Assembly: GCA_018263585.1 (NCBI GenBank)
Contig: JAANWZ010000057.1
Location: forward strand, 1 to 54,119
DNA: 54,119 nucleotides
DNA from: Calditrichota bacterium
GTDB taxonomy: Bacteria > Electryoneota > Electryoneia > Electryoneales > Electryoneaceae
Reading direction: 5' to 3'
Within the stretch, counting starts at the first letter, position 1. Each line of letters starts with the position of its first letter. The position numbers and the translations under genes are program-made. This document shows positions 26,069 through 36,000 of the stretch, in pieces. The notes beneath the pieces were generated by a model, which ran no database searches, had not been told where the DNA came from, and was given only the letters and a program-made list of their open reading frames with translations.

Positions 26069-26272
26069 GCTCGCCGGACGCCGCCGCGCAGCGCCATGTC
26101 GCGCGATACGCTTGATCCGTTCCGCCGCCGGTGTTACTCTTCTTCATCGGTGGTCTCCGGCCGCTTCGACGGGTGCCGGCCGGGCTGTCGCCATGGCTCC
26201 CGCGCTCTCTCAGCCGGGTCCGCTCGTGAACCACGATTCCGTCTCAGCCAGACCGTCGGGAAGGGCATGGAC

Positions 26273-27757
26273 ATGAACATGGGATACCGGAAAGTGGTCG
26301 GACGCACGCATGTCGTTGTCGTGACAGCGCTGGCAGCCATCCTGGTGATGCTGCCGCCGTCAACCGCGTGGGCGCAAGGCGCGAGCAAGGTCTATCTCAA
26401 GGGCCATGTGAAGAACCCCGGGGAATTCGACCATGCCGGCAATCCCACGCTCTACAGTCTCCTCGTGAACCACTCCGGTCTCACGGACGACTCGTTCCGC
26501 GAGCAGGCGTACCTCGCGCGCGGCGAGATCATTCGCGTGCCGGACGGGGACCGGGCCCCGGAGATCATCTCCTTCTCCGTCGAGGATGTGCTCAACCAGG
26601 AGCCCGGCAGCGACATCCCGCTGATGCCGCAGGATCTCGTCCGCATCTACTCGAGCGAGGTGACCCGCGCGTTCGAGGACAACGTGTGGATCACCGGGTT
26701 AGTGAAGAAGCCGGGCGAGCATGAACTGACCGAGGGAATGACGCTCGCGGATCTGCTGATCCGCGCGGGAGGGTTCACCGCCGAGGCGTACATGATGGAC
26801 GCCGAGGTCTCGCGCGTCGAGCTGCATGGCATTCCCGGCGACACGCTCAGCCGCACGTTCGCCGTCCCGATGCTCAACTCCTACAACATCCCCGACAACC
26901 CGGAGGCCGTGCTCAGCCAGATCTACGAGGGCCACACCCCCGCTTCGGATTTCAAGCTCCAGCCGTACGACCAGGTGCACATCCGCCGCAACCCGGACAT
27001 GCAGCTTCCCAACAGCGTGACTGTCAGTGGCCAGGTCGTGTTCCCGGGCACATTCACGCTCGAGACACGCGGCGAGACGCTGAGCCGGGTGATCGAACGC
27101 GCCGGCGGGCTCACTTCCGACGCGTTCGTCGAAGGCGGCCGGCTCCTGCGCGCCGTCGATCAGCCCGGAGTCGATCGCCAGATCAACCTGCTGCGCCAGG
27201 AAGTGAAGACGGCGCGCGAGAACATGGAAATCCGTGAACGCGCGATCAACAAGGTGTTCGGCGAAGGCAGGATGGCAGGCGCGCAAGGGACGATGTTCCC
27301 GTTCACAAGCGGCCGGCTCGGCAACGCGAACGCGACGATCATCAACGAGTACAGGGCCGCGATCCGCCAGTACCAGAGCACGAAGGCGGCGTACGAAAAG
27401 GCGCTCACGTTGAACACGGGGATGAAACGAATCAACGTCGATTTCCACGCGTTCATCGTGGAGGGCGACCTCTCCGAAGACGTCGTGCTCATGCCCGGCG
27501 ACCGGATCGAGATTCCGAAACACCCCGGCACCGTCACCGTGATCGGCCAGGTCAACAACCCCGGCGTGTTCAATCACGCGCCCGGGAAGCGGATGATGCA
27601 CTATGTGAAACTCGCCGGCGGTGTCTCTCAGTACGGCGGCCGGATGATCGTCACCCAGCCGACCGGCTATTCCTATGAGCTGGAATGGCTGAGCGACCCG
27701 GTCGTGATGGAAGGCGCGACAATCCGCGTGCTCCCGAAACGGCCGTCCGTGAAGTAG
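26273..27757 (+). CDS. SLBB-domain polysaccharide export protein
   Basis: A 494-aa exported protein. The signal peptide (about 1-35, cut near TAWAQG) has no lipobox cysteine. Four SLBB-like beta-grasp units each begin VxGxVxxPGxF: VYLKGHVKNPGEF, VWITGLVKKPGEH, VTVSGQVVFPGTF and VTVIGQVNNPGVF. A 100-residue helical insert (about 300-400, with EVKTAREN and YQSTKAAYEK) separates the third and fourth. Such proteins form or line Wza-like outer-membrane channels. The canonical N-terminal Poly_export domain is not evident. Of three clustered ATGs I chose 26273, because GGGAAGGG sits 7 nt upstream of it but abuts the one at 26267. Confidence 0.85.
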   Translation: MNMGYRKVVGRTHVVVVTALAAILVMLPPSTAWAQGASKVYLKGHVKNPGEFDHAGNPTLYSLLVNHSGLTDDSFREQAYLARGEIIRVPDGDRAPEIISFSVEDVLNQEPGSDIPLMPQDLVRIYSSEVTRAFEDNVWITGLVKKPGEHELTEGMTLADLLIRAGGFTAEAYMMDAEVSRVELHGIPGDTLSRTFAVPMLNSYNIPDNPEAVLSQIYEGHTPASDFKLQPYDQVHIRRNPDMQLPNSVTVSGQVVFPGTFTLETRGETLSRVIERAGGLTSDAFVEGGRLLRAVDQPGVDRQINLLRQEVKTARENMEIRERAINKVFGEGRMAGAQGTMFPFTSGRLGNANATIINEYRAAIRQYQSTKAAYEKALTLNTGMKRINVDFHAFIVEGDLSEDVVLMPGDRIEIPKHPGTVTVIGQVNNPGVFNHAPGKRMMHYVKLAGGVSQYGGRMIVTQPTGYSYELEWLSDPVVMEGATIRVLPKRPSVK

Positions 27758-27878
27758 CCCTCGGTCGTGACAGCCACGCCGAAGCGCAGCGAAGGCGGGA
27801 TGTCGCAGGGATCGTTGACCGGTGGATCATCCGCGCGGGCAAGGTGTGCGGCGCACCCCGGCCGCACGGCCGGTACCG
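27758..27878. repeat. Convergent-gene spacer with hpG fragment and disrupted hpA
   Basis: An hpG 3' half at about 27768-27822 is followed by an hpA copy at 27831-27869 whose loop has gained a second small hairpin (GGTGTGCGGCGCACC). The same hpG-hpA order is seen at 29330-29477. Confidence 0.75.
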
Positions 27879-28940
27879 TTACCCCCCGCTCTTCTCCCGC
27901 CGCTTCAGTTCCAGCTTCAGCGTGTCGATCGCCGGGATCGGACTCGGGTCGATCCCGTGCGCGAGCGCGAGCCAGTAGCTGAGCCAGTCGCCGCGCACGG
28001 CGGCCGCGAGCAGGCGTGTCAGGTCGTGCTCGCCGTCCGGTTGCACGCGGTGCGCGGCGAACCCGGCGCGGCGCGCGAGCTCGAGTGTAACCGGAATCCG
28101 CGCGCGCACATCGTCCGGCGCGAACGGGTCATCGAGCAGGAACACGGCGTACCGTTCACCGGCGGATCCGCGCTCGCGGTAGGCGACGACTTCGTTGTGG
28201 TTCATTTCCGGGAGCTCGCCCCACTGCGCGGCGCGTTTCGCGTTTTCATTGAACTGGTTCGCCCAGCGCCGGGCAACCGGTCGCAGAATCCCGCTCGCGT
28301 AAACCATCGGCCGCCGATCAAGCAGGCTCGCGAGCGAATCACTCAACGGATGATCGTCTCCGGGAAGCTGAGCATACGGTGCCGTGAGTTGTTCGAGCAC
28401 GCGCAGGCACTCCTCGAACGCGGCCGTGTCGGTGCTGAGCCACTCGTGTTCGTGGAATGCGCCGAGCGCGGTCGCGAACATCTCGCCGAGCGCGGCGCGC
28501 GGCATCCGTCCCGGGCGCACCGGCCAGCGCTCGATACGTTCCCGGTCGGCGAGTTTCGCGAGCGTCCCGCCGGATGTGAGCGCGGCGAGCCGACAGCCAC
28601 GATCCATCGCCTCGCGCGCGATCGCGAGCGTCTCCGCGGTCGCGCCCGAGTAGCTGGCGAGGATCACGAGCGTGCGTTCGTTCGTCCACGCCGGCAGCGG
28701 CCCACCGCGGTGAACCTGCAGCGGATACGGGGCGCGCGGCGAGGCGAGCGCGGCGAGGAAATCGCCCCCGATCGCGCTGCCGCCCATCCCGCACCAGAGC
28801 ACACCGTCCGGAGACGTTTCCCGCGGGAACTCGCGGGCGGCGGCACGGCCCTGAGTCCACCCGTCCCGCACCTGATCCGGCCACGACACGATGTCCGCGT
28901 GCATGTCGTCCCGGTCGACCTCGAGCGAAATCTCGAACAC
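27879..28940 (-). CDS. SIS-domain phosphoglucose/phosphomannose isomerase
   Basis: A 353-aa sugar-phosphate isomerase of the bifunctional PGI/PMI family (SIS plus C-terminal SIS_PGI domain). Motifs: GMGGSAIGGDFLAAL and ASYSGATAETLAIA in the first SIS domain; NENAKRAAQWGELPEMNHNEV (split across the active-site Glu and His) in the second; and the terminal IPAIDTLKLELKR. It probably interconverts glucose-6-P or mannose-6-P with fructose-6-P. I chose the GTG at 28940: GAGGGAG precedes it, and homologous sequence begins at about FEISLEVDRDD, whereas the longer frame to 29093 is intergenic. It is convergent with the export gene and could supply GDP- or UDP-sugar precursors. Confidence 0.88.
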   Translation of the reverse strand: MFEISLEVDRDDMHADIVSWPDQVRDGWTQGRAAAREFPRETSPDGVLWCGMGGSAIGGDFLAALASPRAPYPLQVHRGGPLPAWTNERTLVILASYSGATAETLAIAREAMDRGCRLAALTSGGTLAKLADRERIERWPVRPGRMPRAALGEMFATALGAFHEHEWLSTDTAAFEECLRVLEQLTAPYAQLPGDDHPLSDSLASLLDRRPMVYASGILRPVARRWANQFNENAKRAAQWGELPEMNHNEVVAYRERGSAGERYAVFLLDDPFAPDDVRARIPVTLELARRAGFAAHRVQPDGEHDLTRLLAAAVRGDWLSYWLALAHGIDPSPIPAIDTLKLELKRREKSGG

Positions 28941-29141
28941 GGCTCCCTCTTGTCGTCGGCGCAAGTGAATCGAGCCGTCAATATAAGCACATCTACCCGT
29001 CGGCTCGCCCGACGGGGTCATATCGGGTTGAAGAATACGTGACCCCGCAGCTCCGCCTGCGGGGTGTGTGCGACCGCTGAGGACACAGAACACACGGATT
29101 CGCTATCCCCCGCGCTTGCTCGCAGGCCGGGTTCGACCGCG

Positions 29142-29249
29142 GGTTCCGCGCTTGACGAGCAAGCGCGGGCACGAGACCGGGGCGGTCGCCGGTACGTGCC
29201 CCTGTGACAGCCGCGCCGAAGCGAAGCGGAGGCGGGATGTCGCAGGGAT
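29142..29249 (+). repeat. hpG direct repeat, copy 1
   Basis: A 108-bp unit starting GGTTCCGCGCTTGACGAGCA, containing a CGCGCTTG / CAAGCGCG hairpin and ending GTCGCAGGGAT. It matches 29330-29437 except at one position (G versus A near the end). Confidence 0.9.
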
Positions 29250-29329
29250 GAGAAGACGGGGAATCTACCGGCTGATCAGCCGCGGTGACCTTCGGTTCCC
29301 GCGGGCATGAGGCGGGCACACTGGTTTCC

Positions 29330-29437
29330 GGTTCCGCGCTTGACGAGCAAGCGCGGGCACGAGACCGGGGCGGTCGCCGGTACGTGCCCCTGTGACAGCC
29401 GCGCCGAAGCGAAGCGAAGGCGGGATGTCGCAGGGAT
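29330..29437 (+). repeat. hpG direct repeat, copy 2
   Basis: Second 108-bp copy, directly repeated 188 bp downstream. It runs on into an 18-bp link and an hpA hairpin, the same order as at 27768-27869. Confidence 0.9.
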
Positions 29438-30045
29438 CGTTGACCGGTGGATCAACCGCGCGGGCAAGCCCGCGCGGCCGGTACACGGGGAACGCTTGCT
29501 TGCAAGCGTCCCCGAAGGCGGCACAGGCGTGCAGGCGTCCCCTCAATATCATCCTGAGGCCGCCGATCGGTCTGTTTGTCCCGCGATCGGAGGCCGGTTT
29601 GCGCCGGCCGCAATTCGTGTGAAACAGGGGTCGGTCTGGCGGGTGAAAAGAGCCGGCCCGGGGTTTCTCGCAACGCGGGGCGGGATTGCGAACGCTTTCG
29701 CAGGGCTGCAAGCCCGGCCGGAGTCCGGTGGAGCGAGCGCAGTCACATCATCGCCCCTGCGCCGTGCGCGACCTTCGGGGGAAAACGGGTTATGCCGATT
29801 TCTCGGAAGGAATGTCGGGTGCGAGAAACTCACCGGCTTGCATCCGCGCGGACAAGCCCGCACGGCCGGCACACGGATCAGTCATTCTTTCCGGGAATCA
29901 CTGTCGTTCGCCGTGCCCGCGCCGAACCGGCGCAATCGCTCGACTCGCAGCGGCGCGAGCATTACATTGAAAGGGTTGACGCGTGACGCGACTTCCCGCC
30001 GGTGGCGGACGTACGCGCCGCGGTACACAGAGAAGGACATCGTTC

Positions 30046-33000
30046 ATGTCGTCCGACCGTCTCGACCGGATCACGATCAGCCCGCTCGGTTTGCGCCATC
30101 CGGGGATTGCCGTCGCGACCGCGAAAGCCGGGTTCACCGGGATGCTCGACTGCGAGTTCGCCCGGGACCTCGATCACGGGCTCGCCGCGCTCGACACGTT
30201 GCTCGCGCGCACCGAGCACGCGCGGGGCCGTGTCGGCCTCCGACTCCACGCCGGCCAAATCAAGCCGTTCGCCCCGTTGCTGAAACGTCTCGCGGAGCGC
30301 GATCACGTGCTCCTGCTCGCCGGGCTCGACGCGGACACGGCGGCGAAAGCGGTGAAGTCGCTGCCGAAGGCGAAGAAACGGTCCCTCTGGTTCGAGATCA
30401 TCGACGAAGAGCGGGCGCGCGCGTTGCTCGAGACGGACGTGCGCGCCGATGCGTGGGTGATGAAGGGCCACGAGGGCCCCGGCTGGGTCGGCGGGGACAC
30501 GACGTACATCCTGCTGCAGAAACTCGCCCGACTGGAGAACAGGCCGCCGCTGTACGTGCAGGGCGGGCTCGGAATCCACGCTGCGGCGGCGTGCAAGGTC
30601 GCCGGCGCGGCGGGGGTTGTGCTCGACGACCAGCTCCTGCTGATGCCGGAGTCCCCGCTGCCGGCGTCGTGGAGACCGCTGTTCGAGACGCTGAACGGGA
30701 AGGAGGCGGTCGTGTTCGGCGAGCGCCTCACGCAGGCGGTGCGTGTGCTCACGCGGCCGGGGTTCAAGGTGATCGGTGAGCTGACCGCGGTCGCCGATGA
30801 GCTCGAGATCAGCGGCGAGCGCGGACCGAAGGCGCACGAGGCGTGGCGCAGCGCCGCGATGGAGCGGATCGGCTGGTCGGAGCCGGGCGAGCTCGCGTGG
30901 CCGGTCGGGCAGGGGATCGGGTTCGCCGCGAACTACCGCGACAGGTACCGCAGCGTCGGCCGTCTGCTGCACGCGTTCGGCGGCGAAATCGACGAGCATA
31001 TCCGCATCGCGCGCGAGACGAAACCGCTCGCGCCCGATTCCCCGCTCGCGAAGTCGCACGGGACGAAGTATCCGCTCGTGCAGGGTCCGATGAGCCGGGT
31101 CAGCGACCGGGCGGAGATGTCGGACATGATCTCGCGCGAAGGGGCGCTGCCGCTGCACGCGCTCGGCACGATGCCGCCGGACGTTGTCGCGGAGCTGATG
31201 GACCGGAGCCGCGAGCTGCACGGCGACCGCGCATGGGGTGTCGGCTTCATCGGATTCGTCCCGCAGGAGCTGTATGACGCGCAGTTCGAGCAGGTGATCA
31301 GAGCGAAGCCGCCGTTCGCGCTGATCGCGGGCGGTCGTCCCGACCAGGCGGCGAAGCTCGAGGCGCACGGGATCAGTACCTACATCCACGCCCCGACGCC
31401 CGAGCTGCTGCGGATGTACTACGAGGCGGGCGCGCGCCGGTTCGTGTTCGAGGGGCGCGAGTGCGGCGGGCACATCGGCCCGCTCTGCAGTTTCCCGCTC
31501 TGGGAAAGTGTGATCGACGTGTTCCTCGACATTGTCCCGAACGGGAAAGAGGACGAGGTGCACATCCTGTTCGCCGGCGGGATTCACGATTCGCTGTCGT
31601 CGGCGGTGGTGAGCGCGATCGCCGCCCCGCTCGCGCAGCGCGGGTTCCGGGTCGGTGCGCTGATGGGCACCGCGTACATCTTTACCAAAGAATCGGTCGA
31701 GACCGGGACGATCACGCAGCTGTTCCAGGACGAGGCGATCGCGTGCCGGCGCACGGTCAACCTCGAGGTCGGCCCCGGGCACGCGAACCGCGCCTGCGAC
31801 ACCCCGTTCGCGCAGGAGTTCTACGCGCTCCGCCGCAAGCTGTTGAAGGAGAACCGTCCCGGCGCGGAGATCCGCGAGGAGCTCGACCGGATCGGCCTCG
31901 GCCGGCTCGTGATCGCGACGAAGGGTGAGAGGTACGGCCCGGAAGGCGTGAGCCGGGTCGAAGAGGACGAGCAGCGCGCGAGCGGCTTCTACATGATCGG
32001 GCAGGTGACGACGCTGCGCGACAGGCCGACGACGGTGCGCGAGCTGCACGAGGAAGTGTGCGCGGGCGGCGTGCGCCGGCTCGAGGCGATCGAGGTCGGG
32101 CGCGCGAAGGTGTCCGCCCGCCCGCGGCAGACGCCGTCCGACATCGCGATCGTCGGCATCGGCTCCGTGCTCCCGCATTCGGAGGACGCCGACCGGTTCT
32201 GGGAGAACGTGCTGAGCCGGGCGGATGTGATCGACGAGGTCCCGCAGCACCGCTGGGACCCGGAGATGTACTACGACCCGGACCGGAACGCGCGCGACAA
32301 GTCGTATGCGAAATGGGGCGGGTTCGTGCCCGAGATCGCGTTCAACCCGATCCGCTACGGCATCCCGCCGATCGCGCTCAACAGCATCGAACCGATGCAG
32401 ATCATGGCGCTCGAGATCGCGCGCAGGGCGCTCGCGGACGCCGGCTACGAAGACGGCGGGTTCGACCGCGAGCGCACCGCGGTGATCCTCGGCGCCGCCG
32501 GTTCCACCGGCGACTTCGGGCTGATGATCGCGACCCGGACCACGCTCGAACGGTTCGTCGAAATCGTCCCGGAAGAGACCTGGGAGCGGCTGCCCGAGTG
32601 GACGGAGGAGTCGTTCGCGGGCGGGCTGTACAACGTGATCGCCGGTCGGGTCGCAAACCGGTTCAATCTCGGCGGGATGAACTTCACCGTCGATGCCGCG
32701 TGCGCATCCTCGCTCGCGTCGGTTGCGATGGCCGTATCCGAGCTCGAGGACGGCCGCGCGGACCTCGCGATCAGCGGCGGCGTCGACCTGCAGCAGCACA
32801 TCATGAGCTACCTCTGCTTCAGCAAGACGCAGGCGCTGTCGGGGAAAGGGGTCGCGCGCACGTTCGACCGGGACGCGGACGGGATCGTGATCAGCGAAGG
32901 CGTGACCGCGCTCGTGATGAAACGGCTCGCCGACGCGGAGCGTGACGGCGACCGCATCTACGCCGTGATCAGGGGCTGGGGTTCGTCCAGCGACGGGCGC

Positions 33001-36000
33001 GCGAAGAGCCTGACCGCGCCGCATCCGCGCGGGCAGGTGCTCGCGCTGCGGAGAGCCTATGAGAAGGCGGGTATCGACCCGGCGCGCGTCGGGCTCATCG
33101 AGGCGCACGGCACCGGCACCGTCGCCGGCGACACCGCGGAGACCGAGACGGTCCTCGACCTGCTCGGCGACAGTGCGGAGAAGAAATCGGTCGCGCTCGG
33201 GTCGGTGAAGGCGCAGCTCGGGCACACGAAGTCGGACGCCGGCGCGGCGGGGATCCTGCGCGCGGCGCTCGCGCTCCATCACAGGGTGCAGCCGCCGCAC
33301 ATGAACGTCGAGCGCCCGATCGCCCCGATCGCGAACCCCGACAGCCCGGTGTTTCTCCCGCAGCAGCCGCGCCCGTGGCTGCGGCACCCGGATTTTCCCC
33401 GCTACGCCGGCGTGAGCGCGTTCGGCTTCGGCGGGACAAACTTCCACCTCGTGCTCGAGGAATACGCGGAGGCGCCGGCGGAAGCCCCCGCCGGCGCGAA
33501 CTCCCGGCCGCTCGAACTGTACGCGTTTCGCGCGGCGAACGAGCAGGGCCTGCTCCGGAGCGTGAAGTCGGTGCTGAGGGCTCTGGAAGGTGGCGCGCGG
33601 CCGCGGCCGCGCGACCTCGCGTACTCGCTCGCGCTGCAGGCCGACGCCGCCCGTGACAAGCCCGCGCTGCTCGCCGTCGTCGCCGCGAACCTCGAAGAGC
33701 TCGGCGCCGCGCTCAAGCGGGCCGTGGAAGCGCTCGAAAACGGGGAAACACCCAAGCTCGGCCCGAACGCCGTGTTCACGTTGAACGCCCGCCGTGAGCC
33801 GGCGAAGGTCGCGTTCCTCTTCCCCGGCCAGGGTTCGCAATATGTGGACATGGCCCGCGAGGCGGCGATCTACTTCCATGACGTGCGCCGTGCGCTCGAG
33901 ACGGCGGACCGGTTCACGCGCGGCGCGTACCCGAAGCTGCTCAGCCGGTACATCCTCCCACCGTCCGCGTGGTCGGAAGAGGAAGAGCGGCAGCAGCGGG
34001 CGGAGCTGACCGACACGCATGTCGCCCAGCCCGCGCTCGGCGCAGTGTCAATCGGGATGCTCGACCTGATCCGCCGGCTCGGAGTGGAGGCGGAGGCTGT
34101 CGCCGGCCACAGCATCGGCGAATACGTCGCGCTGCACGCCGCGGGCATGCTCAGCCGCGAGGAACTGTTCCGCCTGATCGAGACGCGCGGGCGCACGATG
34201 GCCGAGGCCGCCGCCGACAACCCGGGGACAATGGCCGCCGTCCGCCTCGAACGCGAGAAACTGCAGCCGTTGATCGAACCGTTCGACGGCGTCGTGATCG
34301 CGAACCACAACGCGCCGCATCAGAGCGTGCTCTCCGGCCCGGTGGACGCGGTGAAGGCGGCGGTGGAGAAACTGTCCGGCGAGGGCGTGACCGCGAAGCT
34401 GATCAACGTCGCCGGCGCGTTCCATTCGGCGCTGTTCGAGCAGTCGCAGGCGCCGCTCGTCGAGGCGATCGAACGCGCCGAGCTTGGCGAACCCCGGACC
34501 CCGGTGTACGCAAACCGGGATGGGAAGCCGTACCCGGCCGACCCGGAAGCGATCCGCAAACAACTGGCCGGCCACCTGTTGAGCCCGGTCGAGTTTGTCG
34601 CTACCGTGGAGCGGATGATCGCGGACGGGATCACGTTGTTCGTCGAGGTCGGGCCGAAGAACGTGCTCGGCACACTCGTGAAGCAGACGCTCGCCGGCCG
34701 GGACGGGGTCGAAACCGTCTCGCTCGACCAGGGCGGCGGGTTGAAGGGTATCCTGCGCGCGTCGGCGGCGATCGCCGCCGCGGGCGGGACGATCAGGCTC
34801 GCGGAGCTGCATGACGGCCGCGATGTGAAGCCGCTCAACCTCGCGCGCCTGCTCGAGACGACGAAACCGGAGCCGCTGCCGCCGTCGGCGTGGCTCGTCT
34901 CCGGCGGCTGCTCGCGCCCGCAGGGGCACCCGCAGCACATCGTCGGCAAGCAACCACCGTTGACGAAAGAAACCGCAGATAAGAAGAGGATGGAATTGAT
35001 GGACAGGTACAAACACGAAGGCACGCCTGACCAGCGCCCGCAGGAGGGGCCGGGACAGCAGCAGCCCGGGCAGGCCCCGGGGCCGCAGCAACCGGCCGAC
35101 CCGATGCAGGCGTGGCAGGAGAACATGCGCCGTTTCCAGGAGATGCAGCAACGGCTCGCCGGGCAGATGGGAGGCAACCAGCCGCAGGGCGCCCCCGGCC
35201 AGCCGGCGCAGGGCGCACCGCAGCAGCAACCGCAGGGTTATCCCCCGCCGCAGGGGTATCCGCCGCAGGGGCAGGGCAGATACCAGCCGCCGCACGGTTA
35301 CCCTCCGCAGAGTCAGCCCGGTTATCCCCCGCCGCCGGCGTATCCGCCGCAGTACGGTTATCCGGGCTATCCGCCGCCGCGGCCGCCGTATCCGTACCCC
35401 CCGCAGGCGTACGGCTACCCGCCGCGCTACCCGCAGCCGGGGTATCCGCCGCAGCAACCGGGGTATCCGCCGCAGTACGGGCAGGGTTACCCGCCGCCGC
35501 AGCCCGGGTATCCGCCGCAGCAGCAGGCCCCGCAGCCGCCGGCGCAGCAACAGCCGCCGCAGCCGCAACAGACGGCTTCCGCTCCACCGCAGGCTCAGAC
35601 ACCGCCGCCGGTGCAGCAGCAGCCGGCGCAGCCGGAACCGCAGGCGCCCGCACCGCAGCCGGAAGCTTCGCTCGGACTGCCCGGTCGCGAGGAATTGACC
35701 GCGCAACTGGTCGGCCTGATCGCCGAGCGCACAGGCTACCCGGAGGACATGCTCGACCTCGACGCGGACATGGAGGCCGACCTCGGGATCGATTCGATCA
35801 AACGCGTCGAGGTGCTCGGCTCATTGCAGAAGTCGTTCCCGGAGGAGCTCGCGGAGAAGCTGCAGGATGAGCTCGAGCAGCTCACGCGCGTGAAGACGAT
35901 GAACCAGATGGTTGACGTGCTGATGAAGCTCGGGGAGAAGGCGGAGGAGCTCATCGAATCCGGCGAGGTTCCGCCGCCGGCGGAGAGCGGGGCTGCTTCC

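Larger units (their letters stand above)
28941..30045. repeat. 1.1-kb repeat-filled intergenic region before the megasynthase genes
   Basis: No gene is supported. Contents: a CCCCGCAG / CTGCGGGG hairpin (about 29043-29063); two 108-bp hpG direct repeats, 29142-29249 and 29330-29437, with a single mismatch that I could find; hpC reverse (about 29275-29310); hpA (29456-29477); hpF (29487-29513, perfect arms); and hpA (29844-29865). The interval 29520-29840 has no clear repeat and no convincing ORF. The promoter for the megasynthase should lie near 29880-30030, but I cannot pick one. Confidence 0.8.

Noticed and set aside
29142-29865. CRISPR array
   Set aside because: The repeats differ in family and spacing, there are no regular spacers, and no cas gene is in the window.
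29962-34020. A 1352-residue open frame antisense to the megasynthase, and many other long antisense frames
   Set aside because: High third-position GC leaves the opposite strand open over long stretches. The translations are Arg/Ala/Val-rich with no motif, and the sense strand has clear enzymatic domains.
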